A stretch of 64,000 nt of DNA from Sphingomonadales bacterium EhC05 (GCA_001650955.1 LXYP01000003.1:248001-312000); one strand, 5' to 3'; positions 44,513-54,037 are shown, counted from the stretch's first letter. The notes: generated from the letters alone by a model not told the origin. Program-made: numbers and translations.

Positions 44513-46168
44513 ATGAACCGGGAAGTAGTCATATTGGGGACAGGCGGATCGGGGTTAACCGCCGCGCTTGCCGCGCATGACAGCGGCGCCGAAGTAACGG
44601 TATATGAAAAGCACGACCAGGTCGGCGGCACAACCGCATGGTCGGGCGGTATGATTTGGGTGCCCAACAACCGCCATGAAGTGCAACTCGGGGTTGCGGA
44701 CAGCCGGGAAAAGGCGCTGACTTACCTCATGTCGCTCTCGCACGGCCTGATTGACCAGGCGATGGCCGAGGCGTTCCTCGATGCCGGACCGGCGATGGTC
44801 GAATATCTTGAGGACGCCGATGGCCCGGTTATATTCCGGCCAATCCCGGAGTTTCCCGATTATCACGCCGAACATCCAGGCGGAATGCCGGGCGGCGGGC
44901 GTTCGCTTGATTGCCCGCTCTATTCTTTCGATGAACTCGGCGAATGGCGCGACCGGGTAACAAAATCTCCCTACTATCCCGACCCGCGTTATTCGATCTT
45001 TGATTCAACAATCGGGCAGGCTGTGCCAAAGCCGGTCTTGCCCGATGAGCTTGAACGACGCGGCCAGCGAGATGAGCGTGGTAGCGGACAGGCGCTGATC
45101 GGGCGGTTGCTCAAAGCCTGTCTTGAACGTGGGATCGAGCCGCAGACCGGTTGTCGTGCGATGCGGCTTATCCAGAAGGACGGCGCGGTGTGCGGGGTCG
45201 AGATCGTACGTGGTGAGGAGGTTTTCACGGTTAATGCCGACGCGGTAATTCTTGCCACCGGAGGGTTCGAATGGGACGAGGAGATGAAGCGCGCTTTTAT
45301 CCGCGGTCCGCTTACCCATCCCGTCTCGATCCCGACCAATACCGGTGACGGCCTGAAAATGGCGATGCGGATTGGGGCCAAGCTTGGCAATATGCGTGAA
45401 GCCTGGTGGATGCCGGTGCACGAGGCCCCCCGCGAAGAGGTTTCAATCGGAGTGGTTTTATTGGGCGGCGCCCGCGCACTGCCTCGCTCGATCATGATCA
45501 ATAAAAAGGGGCGGCGCTTTGTAAATGAAGCCGCCAATTACAATGCTTTCGGGGCGGCGTTTCACGAACAGGATGTTTCCGCCTTCGATTATGCCAATCT
45601 GCCATGCTGGCTGATATTTGACCAAGGTTATGTTGAGAAATATGGTTTTGGAATGATGGGCGGCAGGCCTGGGGATGACCCGCCGCAATGGGTAATGCGC
45701 GCCGACAGCCTGGCGGGCCTCGCGAACCGGCTAGAGTTGCCGGAAGGCGCACTGGAAGCCACTGTAAACCACTGGAACGCCATGGTTGCAGAAGGCAAAG
45801 ACGCGGATTTCCGGCGCGGCGAGGCAGCGCATGATATCTGGTGGGGAGACCCCGAGCACCGTGAAAGCCCGGCAGCGACGCTTGGCCCTCTAACCGCCGG
45901 TCCGTTCTTCGCGGTTGAAGTCAAAAGTGGCGCGCTTGGCACCAAAGGCGGCCCGCAGACTGATCGCAATGCCCGCGTTCTCGACGTCGACGGCTTGGCC
46001 ATCCCTGGTCTGTATGCTGCAGGTAACGTCATGGCTTCGGCTATGGGTATGACATATGGCGGGCCGGGCGGGACAATCGCGCCGGGCATGGTCTTCGGCT
46101 TCGTGGCGGGCCGTCATGCTGCCGGACAATCTTTTTTTGCAGAGGCAGAGGTTAGGGCGGTCCCTTAA
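44513..46168 (+). CDS. FAD dehydrogenase, 3-ketosteroid delta1-dehydrogenase (KstD)-like
   Basis: 551 residues from ATG 44513, one base after the TetR stop; an in-frame upstream ATG is within TetR. FAD-binding GTGGSGLTAALAAHDSG and VGGTTAWSGG, and C-terminal MTYGGPGGTIAPGMVFG with Tyr 515 and Gly 519, the Tyr-x3-Gly pair that in KstD polarises the 3-keto group. Introduces a ring double bond into a keto-steroid or related cyclic ketone; exact substrate unknown. Second flavoprotein of the superfamily is at 49498. Confidence 0.84.
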   Translation: MNREVVILGTGGSGLTAALAAHDSGAEVTVYEKHDQVGGTTAWSGGMIWVPNNRHEVQLGVADSREKALTYLMSLSHGLIDQAMAEAFLDAGPAMVEYLEDADGPVIFRPIPEFPDYHAEHPGGMPGGGRSLDCPLYSFDELGEWRDRVTKSPYYPDPRYSIFDSTIGQAVPKPVLPDELERRGQRDERGSGQALIGRLLKACLERGIEPQTGCRAMRLIQKDGAVCGVEIVRGEEVFTVNADAVILATGGFEWDEEMKRAFIRGPLTHPVSIPTNTGDGLKMAMRIGAKLGNMREAWWMPVHEAPREEVSIGVVLLGGARALPRSIMINKKGRRFVNEAANYNAFGAAFHEQDVSAFDYANLPCWLIFDQGYVEKYGFGMMGGRPGDDPPQWVMRADSLAGLANRLELPEGALEATVNHWNAMVAEGKDADFRRGEAAHDIWWGDPEHRESPAATLGPLTAGPFFAVEVKSGALGTKGGPQTDRNARVLDVDGLAIPGLYAAGNVMASAMGMTYGGPGGTIAPGMVFGFVAGRHAAGQSFFAEAEVRAVP

Positions 46169-46243
46169 TGAAGTAACCTGCTGTCTTAGAAATAAATACC
46201 GAGAGTAGAGCGAACAATAGAATAGTGAAGGATAATTGAAAAA

Positions 46244-48196
46244 ATGAAAGCGCTAGAGCCGATCTCGATAGCAAGCGTAGAAATACCCAACAGGGTAGTT
46301 CGTACCGCTCACGGAACCCACTTCGGCGACGGCGGGTTCTCGCCGACCCTGATAGATTACCATGTCGAGCGTGCCCGCGGCGGCGTAGGGCTCACGATTC
46401 TTGAAATCGCCGGCGTTCACCCGACCTGCCCGTCGTCGATCTGCAATTTCGACGATTCAATCATCGAAGGTTATGCGCGGCTGATGGAGGCTGTGCGTCC
46501 GCATGGCATGCGGGTGTTCCAGCAACTGTGGCATGCCGGGCACAATGGCCTCCCGCTGGACGGTGGGCCACCATGGTCCTCCTGTGATTTGCCGAGTCCG
46601 GTTCTCGGAATGGTGCCGATCGGCATGAACAAAGCTCAAATTGACGAGGTGGTCGCGGCCTTCGCTGCGGCGGCCGAGCGTTGCAAGAAGGGTGGTATTG
46701 ACGGGGTCGAGCTGCATGCTTCGCACGGCTATCTGCCGCAACAGTTCATGTCCGCGATGCTAAACCACCGAGATGACGAATATGGTGGCAGCTTCGAGAA
46801 CCGGATGCGTTTCACCGTTGAAGTGCTGTCTGCTATCCGCGAACGGGTCGGTGCTGATTATCCGGTTGGCGTCCGGCTCAGCCCGGAAATCGTCGATGGG
46901 GGAATGACACCCGAAGAAACCGCAAAGGCGGCGAGTTATCTCGAAGAGAAAGAGCTCATCGATTTTCTCGACGTGTCGATGGGGGGGTATTTCGCTTTTC
47001 CCAAGATGATCGGAGGGATGTTCGAGCCTGCGGGTTACGAATTGCCTACCAGCGCCCCGGTGACTTCGGCGGTCAAGGTTCCGCGCATCGTGACGGGCCG
47101 TTTTCGCACGCTGGAAGAAGTCAGTCAGGTCATTTCAGAGGGGACGGCCGATCTTGTCGGCATGACCCGCGCGCACATCGCCGATGCTGCGATCGTGCGC
47201 AAAACGCGCGAAGGCAGAGAGGCAGAAATCCGACCCTGCATCGCCTGCAATCAAGGTTGTGTGGGAATGCTTCTCGGGCCGGAGCGGCGAATGGGCTGCA
47301 CGGTCAATCCCTATATCGGGCGCGAGGGCGAGGTTAATGACGAGAAGCTCCCGCAGCCGGATGAAAAACGTTCGGTTTTGGTGGTTGGCGGTGGCCCTGC
47401 GGGTATGGAGGCGGCAAGGGTCGCGGGGTTGCGTGGTCATAGCGTCATTCTTGCCGAAGCTGCGCCCGAACTGGGCGGGCAAATCCGGATCGCAGCGCTT
47501 GCACCGCGGCATCAGGCCATTGCGGATTACACGCTGTGGCAGGAATCGGAAATCTATCGCCTGGGCGTCGATGTGCGGCTCAGCACCTATGTTGACGCGG
47601 ACGATATTGCCGGGTTCGATGCCGATCGCGTGATCATCGCCACCGGCTCCTATCCGCGAATGGACGGGATTCAGTTAGCCATTCCCGCCCGTCCCATGAA
47701 GGGGATCGACCACTCTGATGCAATGTCGTCGATCGATTTTTTCACCGGCCGCCGCAATACCAGCCCGGCGCATGCGATCGTGATAGACGATGTCGGGCAT
47801 TATGAAGGGATCGCGGTAGCCGAGGCGTTGATCGAAAAAGGGGCGGCTGTGACTTTTGTGACGCGCCACAAGTCCTTTGCCCATCTGCTGGATTCTGCCC
47901 TTCAGCCCGAACCGGCGTTGCAACGCCTGAACCGCGGCAAGTTCCGGTTGCATCTGCGTTCACACGTCGATGCCTTCGATGGATCAGAAGCGGTGCTGCA
48001 CGACCTGCACGGCGGCGGAGAATGTCGCGTGCCTGCGGAATGGGCCATAATGGTGAGCCATAACCGCGCAGCTGTTGAACCCTTCACGGACCTGCGGAAA
48101 TCAGATTCCGACACATTAGTTGTCGGGGATGCGAACAGTCCGCGCTTTCTCTTGCGCGCCATCGCTGAAGGAAACGCGGCGGGATGCCAAGTGTGA
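46244..48196 (+). CDS. NADH:flavin oxidoreductase, Old Yellow Enzyme/2,4-dienoyl-CoA reductase type
   Basis: 650 residues: N-terminal FMN TIM barrel with GVELHASHGYLPQQFMS, [4Fe-4S] ligands CIACNQGC...GC, then FAD/NADH domain starting VLVVGGGPAGMEAAR. This three-cofactor layout matches dienoyl-CoA reductase and BaiCD/BaiH steroid enone reductases. Likely reduces an enone or dienoyl intermediate. Preceded by 75 bases with a weak AT-rich leader. Confidence 0.88.
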   Translation: MKALEPISIASVEIPNRVVRTAHGTHFGDGGFSPTLIDYHVERARGGVGLTILEIAGVHPTCPSSICNFDDSIIEGYARLMEAVRPHGMRVFQQLWHAGHNGLPLDGGPPWSSCDLPSPVLGMVPIGMNKAQIDEVVAAFAAAAERCKKGGIDGVELHASHGYLPQQFMSAMLNHRDDEYGGSFENRMRFTVEVLSAIRERVGADYPVGVRLSPEIVDGGMTPEETAKAASYLEEKELIDFLDVSMGGYFAFPKMIGGMFEPAGYELPTSAPVTSAVKVPRIVTGRFRTLEEVSQVISEGTADLVGMTRAHIADAAIVRKTREGREAEIRPCIACNQGCVGMLLGPERRMGCTVNPYIGREGEVNDEKLPQPDEKRSVLVVGGGPAGMEAARVAGLRGHSVILAEAAPELGGQIRIAALAPRHQAIADYTLWQESEIYRLGVDVRLSTYVDADDIAGFDADRVIIATGSYPRMDGIQLAIPARPMKGIDHSDAMSSIDFFTGRRNTSPAHAIVIDDVGHYEGIAVAEALIEKGAAVTFVTRHKSFAHLLDSALQPEPALQRLNRGKFRLHLRSHVDAFDGSEAVLHDLHGGGECRVPAEWAIMVSHNRAAVEPFTDLRKSDSDTLVVGDANSPRFLLRAIAEGNAAGCQV

Positions 48197-48256
48197 GGCG
48201 ATGCAAGGACTAGCGCCAAGAAAGATTGAAATTGAACAGATGGAAAGAGGATTGAA

Positions 48257-49501
48257 ATGACTTCAGATACCCAAAGCGCGGATTCAGTCGAGTTGAACTT
48301 CGCAGACCCTAAGGTGATGGAATGCCCTTACCCTCTCTACGATACGTTACGAGAAAAGGCGCCAGCCTATTTTGTGGAGGCAGCCGGTTTCTGGATAATC
48401 AGTCGCTATGACGACTGTCTGGCAGCCATTAGAGACCCGACGGTTTTCTCTAGCAAGATGGGCTTCCGGCCTGGTGCCGTCCCAGGTGAAGTCATTCGGA
48501 TTTATAATGAGGAAGGGTTCGGCGACCTGCCCGATACGCTGGTCAGCAATGATCCGCCTTCGCACACGCGTTATCGCAAGCTGGTTGACCGCACTTTTAC
48601 CGCCGGTCGCGTTCGCCAGATGGAAGATTATATGGTTGAGGTCGTCAGCGAGTTGATTGACGGCTTTATCGCCGATGGGCGCCTTAAGGTAATGAACGAC
48701 TTCGCCATTCCCGTCCCCATGTTTGTGATCGCTGACCAGCTCGGCGTGCCGCGCAGCGACCGCGACAAGTTTAAGGAATGGTCTGACGCTGCCGTCGCTC
48801 CGCTCGGTATGCTGATTTCCGATGAGCGCAAGATCGAATGCGCCAAGCTCGCGGTCGAGATGCAGCACTATTTCGTCAAGGTCTTTGACGATCACCGGGA
48901 AAACCCCCGTGACGATATCATTTCCGATCTGGTGACAAAGGAAGTGGACGGGACGCCACTGGATATACCCGAACTGCTGTCAGTCCTGAACCAGTTGCTC
49001 GTAGCCGGTAACGAGACCACCACGAGTGCGATCGGGGCTTCGGTCGTGCGGCTTGCACAAGATCCCGACCTGGCCGAGCGACTTGCTCGTGAACCAGAAA
49101 AATGTAAAAATTTTGCAGAAGAAATCCTGCGATACGAATCCCCGGTTCAAGGTCTGTTCCGGATGACGACAGAGGATGTTGAGGTCGGGGGAACCACCAT
49201 TCCTAAAGGCAGTCTGGTCAATCTGCGTTACGGATCGGCCAACCGGGATGAAAGCAAATATGAATGCCCGGCAGATTTCAATGTCGACCGCAAAAATGCG
49301 TCTTCCCATCTCGCTTTCGGGGCGGGAATCCACCATTGCATCGGTGCGCAACTGGCTCGGCGGGAGATTGCGATTGCGGTTCGCGAAATGACAGCCCGGC
49401 TGAAGGACATCCGCCTGGTTGAACCGGAAAAGCTTTCACACACGCCGAGTGTGATCCTGAGGGGCCTGAATGAATTCGAGATCGAATTTTCGGAACGATG
49501 A
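48257..49501 (+). CDS. cytochrome P450
   Basis: 414 residues. I-helix LLVAGNETTTSAIG, K-helix EEILRYESPVQGLFR, haem loop LAFGAGIHHCIGAQLAR. Different from the CYP153 and from the P450 at 24244. It has an AGAGGAT site and overlaps the next flavoprotein by four bases, so both oxidise in series. Could receive electrons from the ferredoxin at 41873. Confidence 0.9.
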   Translation: MTSDTQSADSVELNFADPKVMECPYPLYDTLREKAPAYFVEAAGFWIISRYDDCLAAIRDPTVFSSKMGFRPGAVPGEVIRIYNEEGFGDLPDTLVSNDPPSHTRYRKLVDRTFTAGRVRQMEDYMVEVVSELIDGFIADGRLKVMNDFAIPVPMFVIADQLGVPRSDRDKFKEWSDAAVAPLGMLISDERKIECAKLAVEMQHYFVKVFDDHRENPRDDIISDLVTKEVDGTPLDIPELLSVLNQLLVAGNETTTSAIGASVVRLAQDPDLAERLAREPEKCKNFAEEILRYESPVQGLFRMTTEDVEVGGTTIPKGSLVNLRYGSANRDESKYECPADFNVDRKNASSHLAFGAGIHHCIGAQLARREIAIAVREMTARLKDIRLVEPEKLSHTPSVILRGLNEFEIEFSER

Positions 49502-50949
49502 GAGCGGAGATGAAAGACGGCATGACCTTTGATTATGATGTCATAGTGATCGGCGGAGGGGGCGCTGGAATGGCGGCTGCCATCACGGCGCATGATTCAG
49601 GCGCGCGCGTAGCGCTACTGGAAGCGGCGGAGCAGCTAGGCGGATCGACGGCACTTTCAGGTGGCGTTGTCTATGGAGCGCCGACCAGCGTTCAGCGCGC
49701 AGCCGGTATTGAAGACGATAGCGTCGATGCGATGTACGAATATTACATGACGCTTAACCAATATAAGGTAGAACCAGCGATCGTGCGGCGGCTATGCGAA
49801 TTGTCAGGACCAGCGATCGAATGGCTGATCCGTCTGGGCGTGGAATTCGATCCGGCTGAACTCTACGCCTCAGGTGTCGAAAGCGTCGCGCGCGGCCACA
49901 AGGCGACGGGCAACGGCGCCGGTATCACCGAGGTTCTGGACCGCGAGGTCAGCTGCCGCGAAATCGACGTGTCGCGCGGCTGTCGTGTCACCGCGCTGCA
50001 TACGGACGAAGACGGTGCCGTGAGAGGTGTGAAGCTGGATGGCGACACCGTGACCGCGCGTAACGTGATCATCGCTACGGGCGGTTTTGGCCACAATAAG
50101 TTGCTACTGAACCGTCACTATCCCGAAGCTGCCCAGCACGGAGACTGGACTTGGGCGATAACCGCAAAGACCTGCACCGGCGATGGCTTGCTGATGGGGC
50201 AGGAAGCCGGTGCCGATATCGCTGGCCATAATCGCGGTCTGCTGCTGACGACACCTGGCTTCTACCGCGATCTTGAAGTTTTCGTCCCCGGTTGGCTGGT
50301 TTACGTCAACCGGGAAGGCCGCCGGTTCATTGATGAAACCACCGAATATGCAGTTATGTCTGGCGTGGTGAAAGATCAGCTCGGCGGTTCTGTTTTTGCG
50401 GTATTTGATGAAACCGCGCGCGCCACTGCTGTGCCTGAACCTCGCTATGCAGATGCGCACAAGGCAGGCATTATCACGCTCAACTGGGTAACCGACAAGA
50501 TCGATGAACAGATCGCGAAGGGTAAGGTTATGAAGGCCGATACGCTCGCTGAACTGGCTGACATGGCAGGCGTCGAACGCAATACGCTCGAGACCACGAT
50601 CTCCCGCTATAATTCGGATTACGAGAAGGGAGAGGACAGCAAGTTCCGCAAAGATGCCAGCTTGATGAAGCCTGTCTTGCAACCGCCTTTCTATGCTGCG
50701 GAAATCCGTCCCGCCATTGTTTGTCTCACGTCCACTGGTCTGCGTGTGGATGAGGCCATGCATGTTCTCGACAGCGCCGACCAGCCGATCAGCGGCCTGT
50801 ATTCCGCTGGCGAGGTATCGGGCGGCGTTCTGGGCGACCGGTACATCGGTGGTGGCAATTCCATCGCCAACGCGATCGTCTTCGGTCGCGTGGCGGGCGA
50901 GCAGGCGGCGCGCGAGGCAGGAGCAACAGCAAACAGGAAGCCAGCATGA
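49498..50949 (+). CDS. FAD-dependent oxidoreductase, fumarate reductase/KstD superfamily
   Basis: 483 residues. GGGGAGMAAAITAHDSGARVALLE (read as VIGGGGAGMAAAITA) and GGSTALSGGVVYG at the FAD site; C-terminal GDRYIGGGNSIANAIVFGRVAG. Shorter than the 44513 enzyme and only distantly similar. Overlaps the P450 before it and the SDR after it. Probably a dehydrogenase or enone reductase of the same pathway; other in-frame ATGs at 49510 and 49522 are possible starts. Confidence 0.85.
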   Translation: MRAEMKDGMTFDYDVIVIGGGGAGMAAAITAHDSGARVALLEAAEQLGGSTALSGGVVYGAPTSVQRAAGIEDDSVDAMYEYYMTLNQYKVEPAIVRRLCELSGPAIEWLIRLGVEFDPAELYASGVESVARGHKATGNGAGITEVLDREVSCREIDVSRGCRVTALHTDEDGAVRGVKLDGDTVTARNVIIATGGFGHNKLLLNRHYPEAAQHGDWTWAITAKTCTGDGLLMGQEAGADIAGHNRGLLLTTPGFYRDLEVFVPGWLVYVNREGRRFIDETTEYAVMSGVVKDQLGGSVFAVFDETARATAVPEPRYADAHKAGIITLNWVTDKIDEQIAKGKVMKADTLAELADMAGVERNTLETTISRYNSDYEKGEDSKFRKDASLMKPVLQPPFYAAEIRPAIVCLTSTGLRVDEAMHVLDSADQPISGLYSAGEVSGGVLGDRYIGGGNSIANAIVFGRVAGEQAAREAGATANRKPA

Positions 50950-51710
50950 TGACAGACGGCCTATCGCTTGAAGGCAAAGTAGCGCTCGTAACCGGAGCGG
51001 CCCGGGGGATCGGGCGCGAAATCGCAAACCGGCTGGCGCAGCATGGTGCGCGCGTGGTCCTGACCGATGTCGAGCCCGAGCTTGGCAAGGAAGCCGCCGC
51101 CGCGATGGAAGGTGCCACCTATCGCGATCTCGACGTTACCAGTCAGGATCAGTGGGAAAAGGCGATCCAGGCGCTGCGCGACAAACATGGTCGCCTCGAT
51201 GTTCTTGTCAATAACGCAGGCATCAGTCCGGCAGCGAATATCGAGCAGACTGATCTCGATCTGTGGCGACGCGTCCAGACGATCAATGTCGAGAGCGTCT
51301 TTCTCGGATGCCGGACCGCGCTGCCGCTGATGCGCCAATCGGGTGATGGTGGTTCGATTGTGAACCTCAGCTCTATCCAGGGCCTGCGCCCTGCGGCGCC
51401 GCTGGCTGCCTACTCGGCGTCCAAGGCGGCCGTGCGAGCTCTGACCAAATCAGTAGCGCTGCATGCCGCAGGCGATCAGATACGTTGCAATTCGGTCCAC
51501 CCTGGCGGGGTTCAAACCCGGATGCTCAACGATTTCGCCGCACTGACTGGCGATGCCGATGCGGCCCTAGCCCAGATGAATGCGGCGAACCCGCTCGGTC
51601 GGGTGGGCCAGCCAATCGATATCGCGAATGGGGTTGTTTATCTCGCTTCCGATATGTCTATCTGGGTGACAGGCCTTGAACTCGTCATCGACGGGGGCTC
51701 GACCCTGTGA
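50946..51710 (+). CDS. short-chain dehydrogenase/reductase
   Basis: 254 residues of classical SDR type: cofactor motif TGAARGIG, NNAGIS, catalytic Ser in NLSSIQG and Tyr-x3-Lys in YSASKAAV, C-terminal ELVIDGGSTL. ATGA overlap with the previous stop; two consecutive ATGs. Likely interconverts an alcohol and ketone in the pathway, feeding KstD/BVMO steps. Last clear gene of the plus-strand catabolic operon. Confidence 0.92.
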   Translation: MMTDGLSLEGKVALVTGAARGIGREIANRLAQHGARVVLTDVEPELGKEAAAAMEGATYRDLDVTSQDQWEKAIQALRDKHGRLDVLVNNAGISPAANIEQTDLDLWRRVQTINVESVFLGCRTALPLMRQSGDGGSIVNLSSIQGLRPAAPLAAYSASKAAVRALTKSVALHAAGDQIRCNSVHPGGVQTRMLNDFAALTGDADAALAQMNAANPLGRVGQPIDIANGVVYLASDMSIWVTGLELVIDGGSTL

Positions 51711-52500
51711 TGCCCGACCCTTCCGGCTGGCGCGTGTGGTGAAGCCAGGACAAGATGGACGACCTCGTCGAATGCGGCGTGTGGGAGAGCTGCACGATCT
51801 GGTAGGATGCAACGGCGAAGGCGAAACCGCCGATCCACTGGCGGACCTTGCGGCAGTTTGCGCAGAGCCAAAGCTCGAGCATGCCTCTTCCCCATAGCGC
51901 GAAAATTTGACCCGCGGCCAACACATCCTCTCGACCTTAGGCGGCACGATGGAGGTCTGGATCAAGTTGTATTCTCAATAGTAGATATGCATGGAATTGA
52001 TGGTCGAGATCACCGGGCTCGGCCGCCCCTGAGGTCGGCGCTTAGCCGCTCGAACGTCGGATATTGGGACGCAATGCAGCCATATAAAATCAGTTTTTTG
52101 CATACCAAGCGAAACACTGGATGAGGGCAGATTATGCAGTGTCGGCGATGCCAGAATCAACGATTTACTACCCAGCTGACGGCGCTACTTTTGGGCGAAA
52201 TACTTATACAGAACCTTACACAAAATTGGCTTGGCTAGAAATTTATAACATATTATCATATGGTTATGGCTGGATTGTCCCACTTGAAAGGCTGAGTATT
52301 TAAGGAGAAACGGGACTAAAATATTTTCGGATTGCATTTAAAAACAATAACTTCATGAAATATGCAGGGCGATTTGACATATACGCGCCCAACAATGTGT
52401 AAATCGAAGTTGGGCGCAGCTAAGATGGTCACGTCATGCCGCGGCGCACCGCTCCAGTTACGGGATGGGATATGAACTCATCGAGCACCTTCGTCCAAGC
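51711..52500. other. gene-poor mosaic region with base-composition change
   Basis: The first 200 bases are GC-rich with unconvincing overlapping frames on both strands that I cannot match to a protein; after about 52080 the DNA becomes AT-rich and stop-dense. I suspect remnants of a mobile element or lost gene at a junction, but no terminal repeats or transposase motif were found. Confidence 0.35.
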
Positions 52501-52674
52501 TTAGCGGGTTTGCCCACCGCGATATGCGACCAACACTGAAAATCCGGTTTTTGGTCCAGTGTTGCTTGCTGTGATCGTCAAGCCGTTGTGACCGGTGATG
52601 ATGTTTTTATCATAATTTATGCCGGCTTCATTAGCTGTAAAGCGATAGATAGTAAATATCTTTATGGTATGCAT
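52501..52674 (-). CDS. possible 57-residue orphan frame
   Basis: ATG 52674 to TAA 52501 reads MHTIKIFTIYRFTANEAG then INYDKNIITGHNGLTITASN and TGPKTGFSVLVAYRGGQTR. Composition looks protein-like (the 3' part resembles a real C-terminus), but there is no ribosome site and no family I recognise. It may be the tail of a lost gene. An 8-base inverted repeat (52531-52538 / 52557-52564) lies inside it. Confidence 0.25.
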   Translation of the reverse strand: MHTIKIFTIYRFTANEAGINYDKNIITGHNGLTITASNTGPKTGFSVLVAYRGGQTR

Positions 52675-52699
52675 TTTTTATGGTATGGAAATCACCATG

Positions 52700-52972
52700 A
52701 TGGATGAAGCAGCCACAATGAGTTCCAAATTGCGCGACGGATTTATCAATGAGACCGACGTGTCTCGCAGATACTTCTGCGTCCAAAAGCAATGGATATT
52801 ATTCCGCAACTTCGGAGGGAAGCCCAAAGCCATTTATGAGATTATGTTTAACCGTATTTCCAATGCAAATTCAGCGCTCACAGACAGTGTGATGGAGAAA
52901 ATGGCCAATAATCTGAAGAAATATGGCGCATGTGAATTCCCAGAGTTTAACTTATCAGGGGCCGGAACATGA
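52700..52972 (+). pseudogene. decayed MarR gene, internally deleted and twice frameshifted
   Basis: DNA from ATG 52718 parallels the intact MarR gene at 60591: both read ACAATGAGT-x-CCAA, then D-G-F-[IL]-N-[ED]-TD. About 60 codons carrying the DNA-binding wing are then missing. The following stretch matches only in a shifted frame: ILLRPKAMDIIPQLRREAQ against IFLRPKAIEIIAELRKEAE. Further on, the original frame again matches (MFNRIS...MEKM against MLQGIS...LEKM). The 102-codon open frame here is thus an accident of two compensating shifts. Its stop overlaps the LuxR start. Confidence 0.72.
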
Positions 52973-53802
52973 ACAGTCAGATGCCAGAAAATAGTAGATT
53001 AGAAGGAGCCTTAAGTCTCGACGAATTATTGGAACAAGTCACAATTAGTCGGGTTGAGGATATTCGTACTGCAGCAGAAAATTTAAATAGGATTGCTACT
53101 GTACGAGGTATGCGCGTTGCACTTCATGATGACATTGCCTCCCAAAAACCGATGACCGACGCCAACGGAAATTCTTTGAATGGCCAAGTTTTTAAATGGG
53201 CGACTTCTGGACAGTGGTGGGATCACCCGCGTTTTGGGTCATTCTCTCCAATTATGCGTGCATGCCTCTGCACCAACGAACCTTTCTGGTGCAATGCACA
53301 GGGAATTTATGGTTATCAGAAAAACAAGAATCTGGACCGCATAGATGCCACTGCTTGTTTTTCTGCTGAAGAATGCAATATGCGCACTTTGATCATAGTG
53401 CCAGTTCACTTGCCATTTGGCCAGGTTTCGGCAAATGTATTTCCCCTTGTCGATGCAACATTGGACAATCTAACCGAAAATTTTGAGCAATACGGTTTAC
53501 TTTTGGGGACTCTAACGAGGCGCTTTATCTCTAACTATGTATCGGTCAAATCTAATTCAGATCGGATTTCACCTGAATGCACTCTTTCAAATCGCGAAGT
53601 AGAGTGTTTAATACTTGTAGCCGTGGGTAAAACAGATACCGAAATCGGGGCCACGCTTTTGCTTTGCCGCTCGACTATCCGATTTCACATTAGAAATGCG
53701 GCAGCAAAATTAGGAACCGGCAACCGCACCCAAACCGCCGTAATAGCAGCTCAACTGGGCTATCTCGGCGCGAACGGCGGATACACGATTAGTGATGGTT
53801 AA
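52969..53802 (+). CDS. LuxR-family regulator (LuxR solo)
   Basis: 277 residues. N-terminal sensing domain with Trp/Tyr-containing stretch similar in layout to autoinducer-binding domains (FKWATSGQWWDHPRFG), C-terminal GerE HTH: LSNREVECLILVAVGKTDTE then LLLCRSTIRFHIRNAAAKLG. No LuxI synthase in the window. ATG overlaps the MarR pseudogene stop. Next gene is a TonB receptor, which it may regulate in response to a ligand. Confidence 0.86.
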   Translation: MNSQMPENSRLEGALSLDELLEQVTISRVEDIRTAAENLNRIATVRGMRVALHDDIASQKPMTDANGNSLNGQVFKWATSGQWWDHPRFGSFSPIMRACLCTNEPFWCNAQGIYGYQKNKNLDRIDATACFSAEECNMRTLIIVPVHLPFGQVSANVFPLVDATLDNLTENFEQYGLLLGTLTRRFISNYVSVKSNSDRISPECTLSNREVECLILVAVGKTDTEIGATLLLCRSTIRFHIRNAAAKLGTGNRTQTAVIAAQLGYLGANGGYTISDG

Positions 53803-54037
53803 ACTGTTGATACAACTATGCTCCACATTTCATTCTGCCATAACTAAGCGATGTTTGTGCCTTTGTGATCACAGGCCACCATTTTTTTCTATATTTCTGA
53901 CCAATTGGTCAGTTGATTTGGATAGTTGAACACATTCCTATTGAACGTAAATTATGTCTTTCGGATAGCGAAAAATCGCAATCCAAAAAGAAAAAGTGCT
54001 CGGTGTATTTTTTGCCGGCATCATTGGGGAGAGAGAT
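53803..54037 (+). promoter_or_regulatory. promoter region of TonB receptor with TetR-type palindrome
   Basis: Contains the perfect 16-base palindrome CTGACCAATTGGTCAG at 53897-53912, typical of TetR/AcrR operators, about 125 bases before the receptor ATG. A GGGGAGAGAG ribosome site precedes the start. Confidence 0.65.

Noticed and set aside
51567-51965. frames on both strands just after the SDR gene
   Set aside because: Low-complexity translations in several frames, partly inside the SDR gene; no transposase motif or terminal repeats could be seen to support a mobile element.
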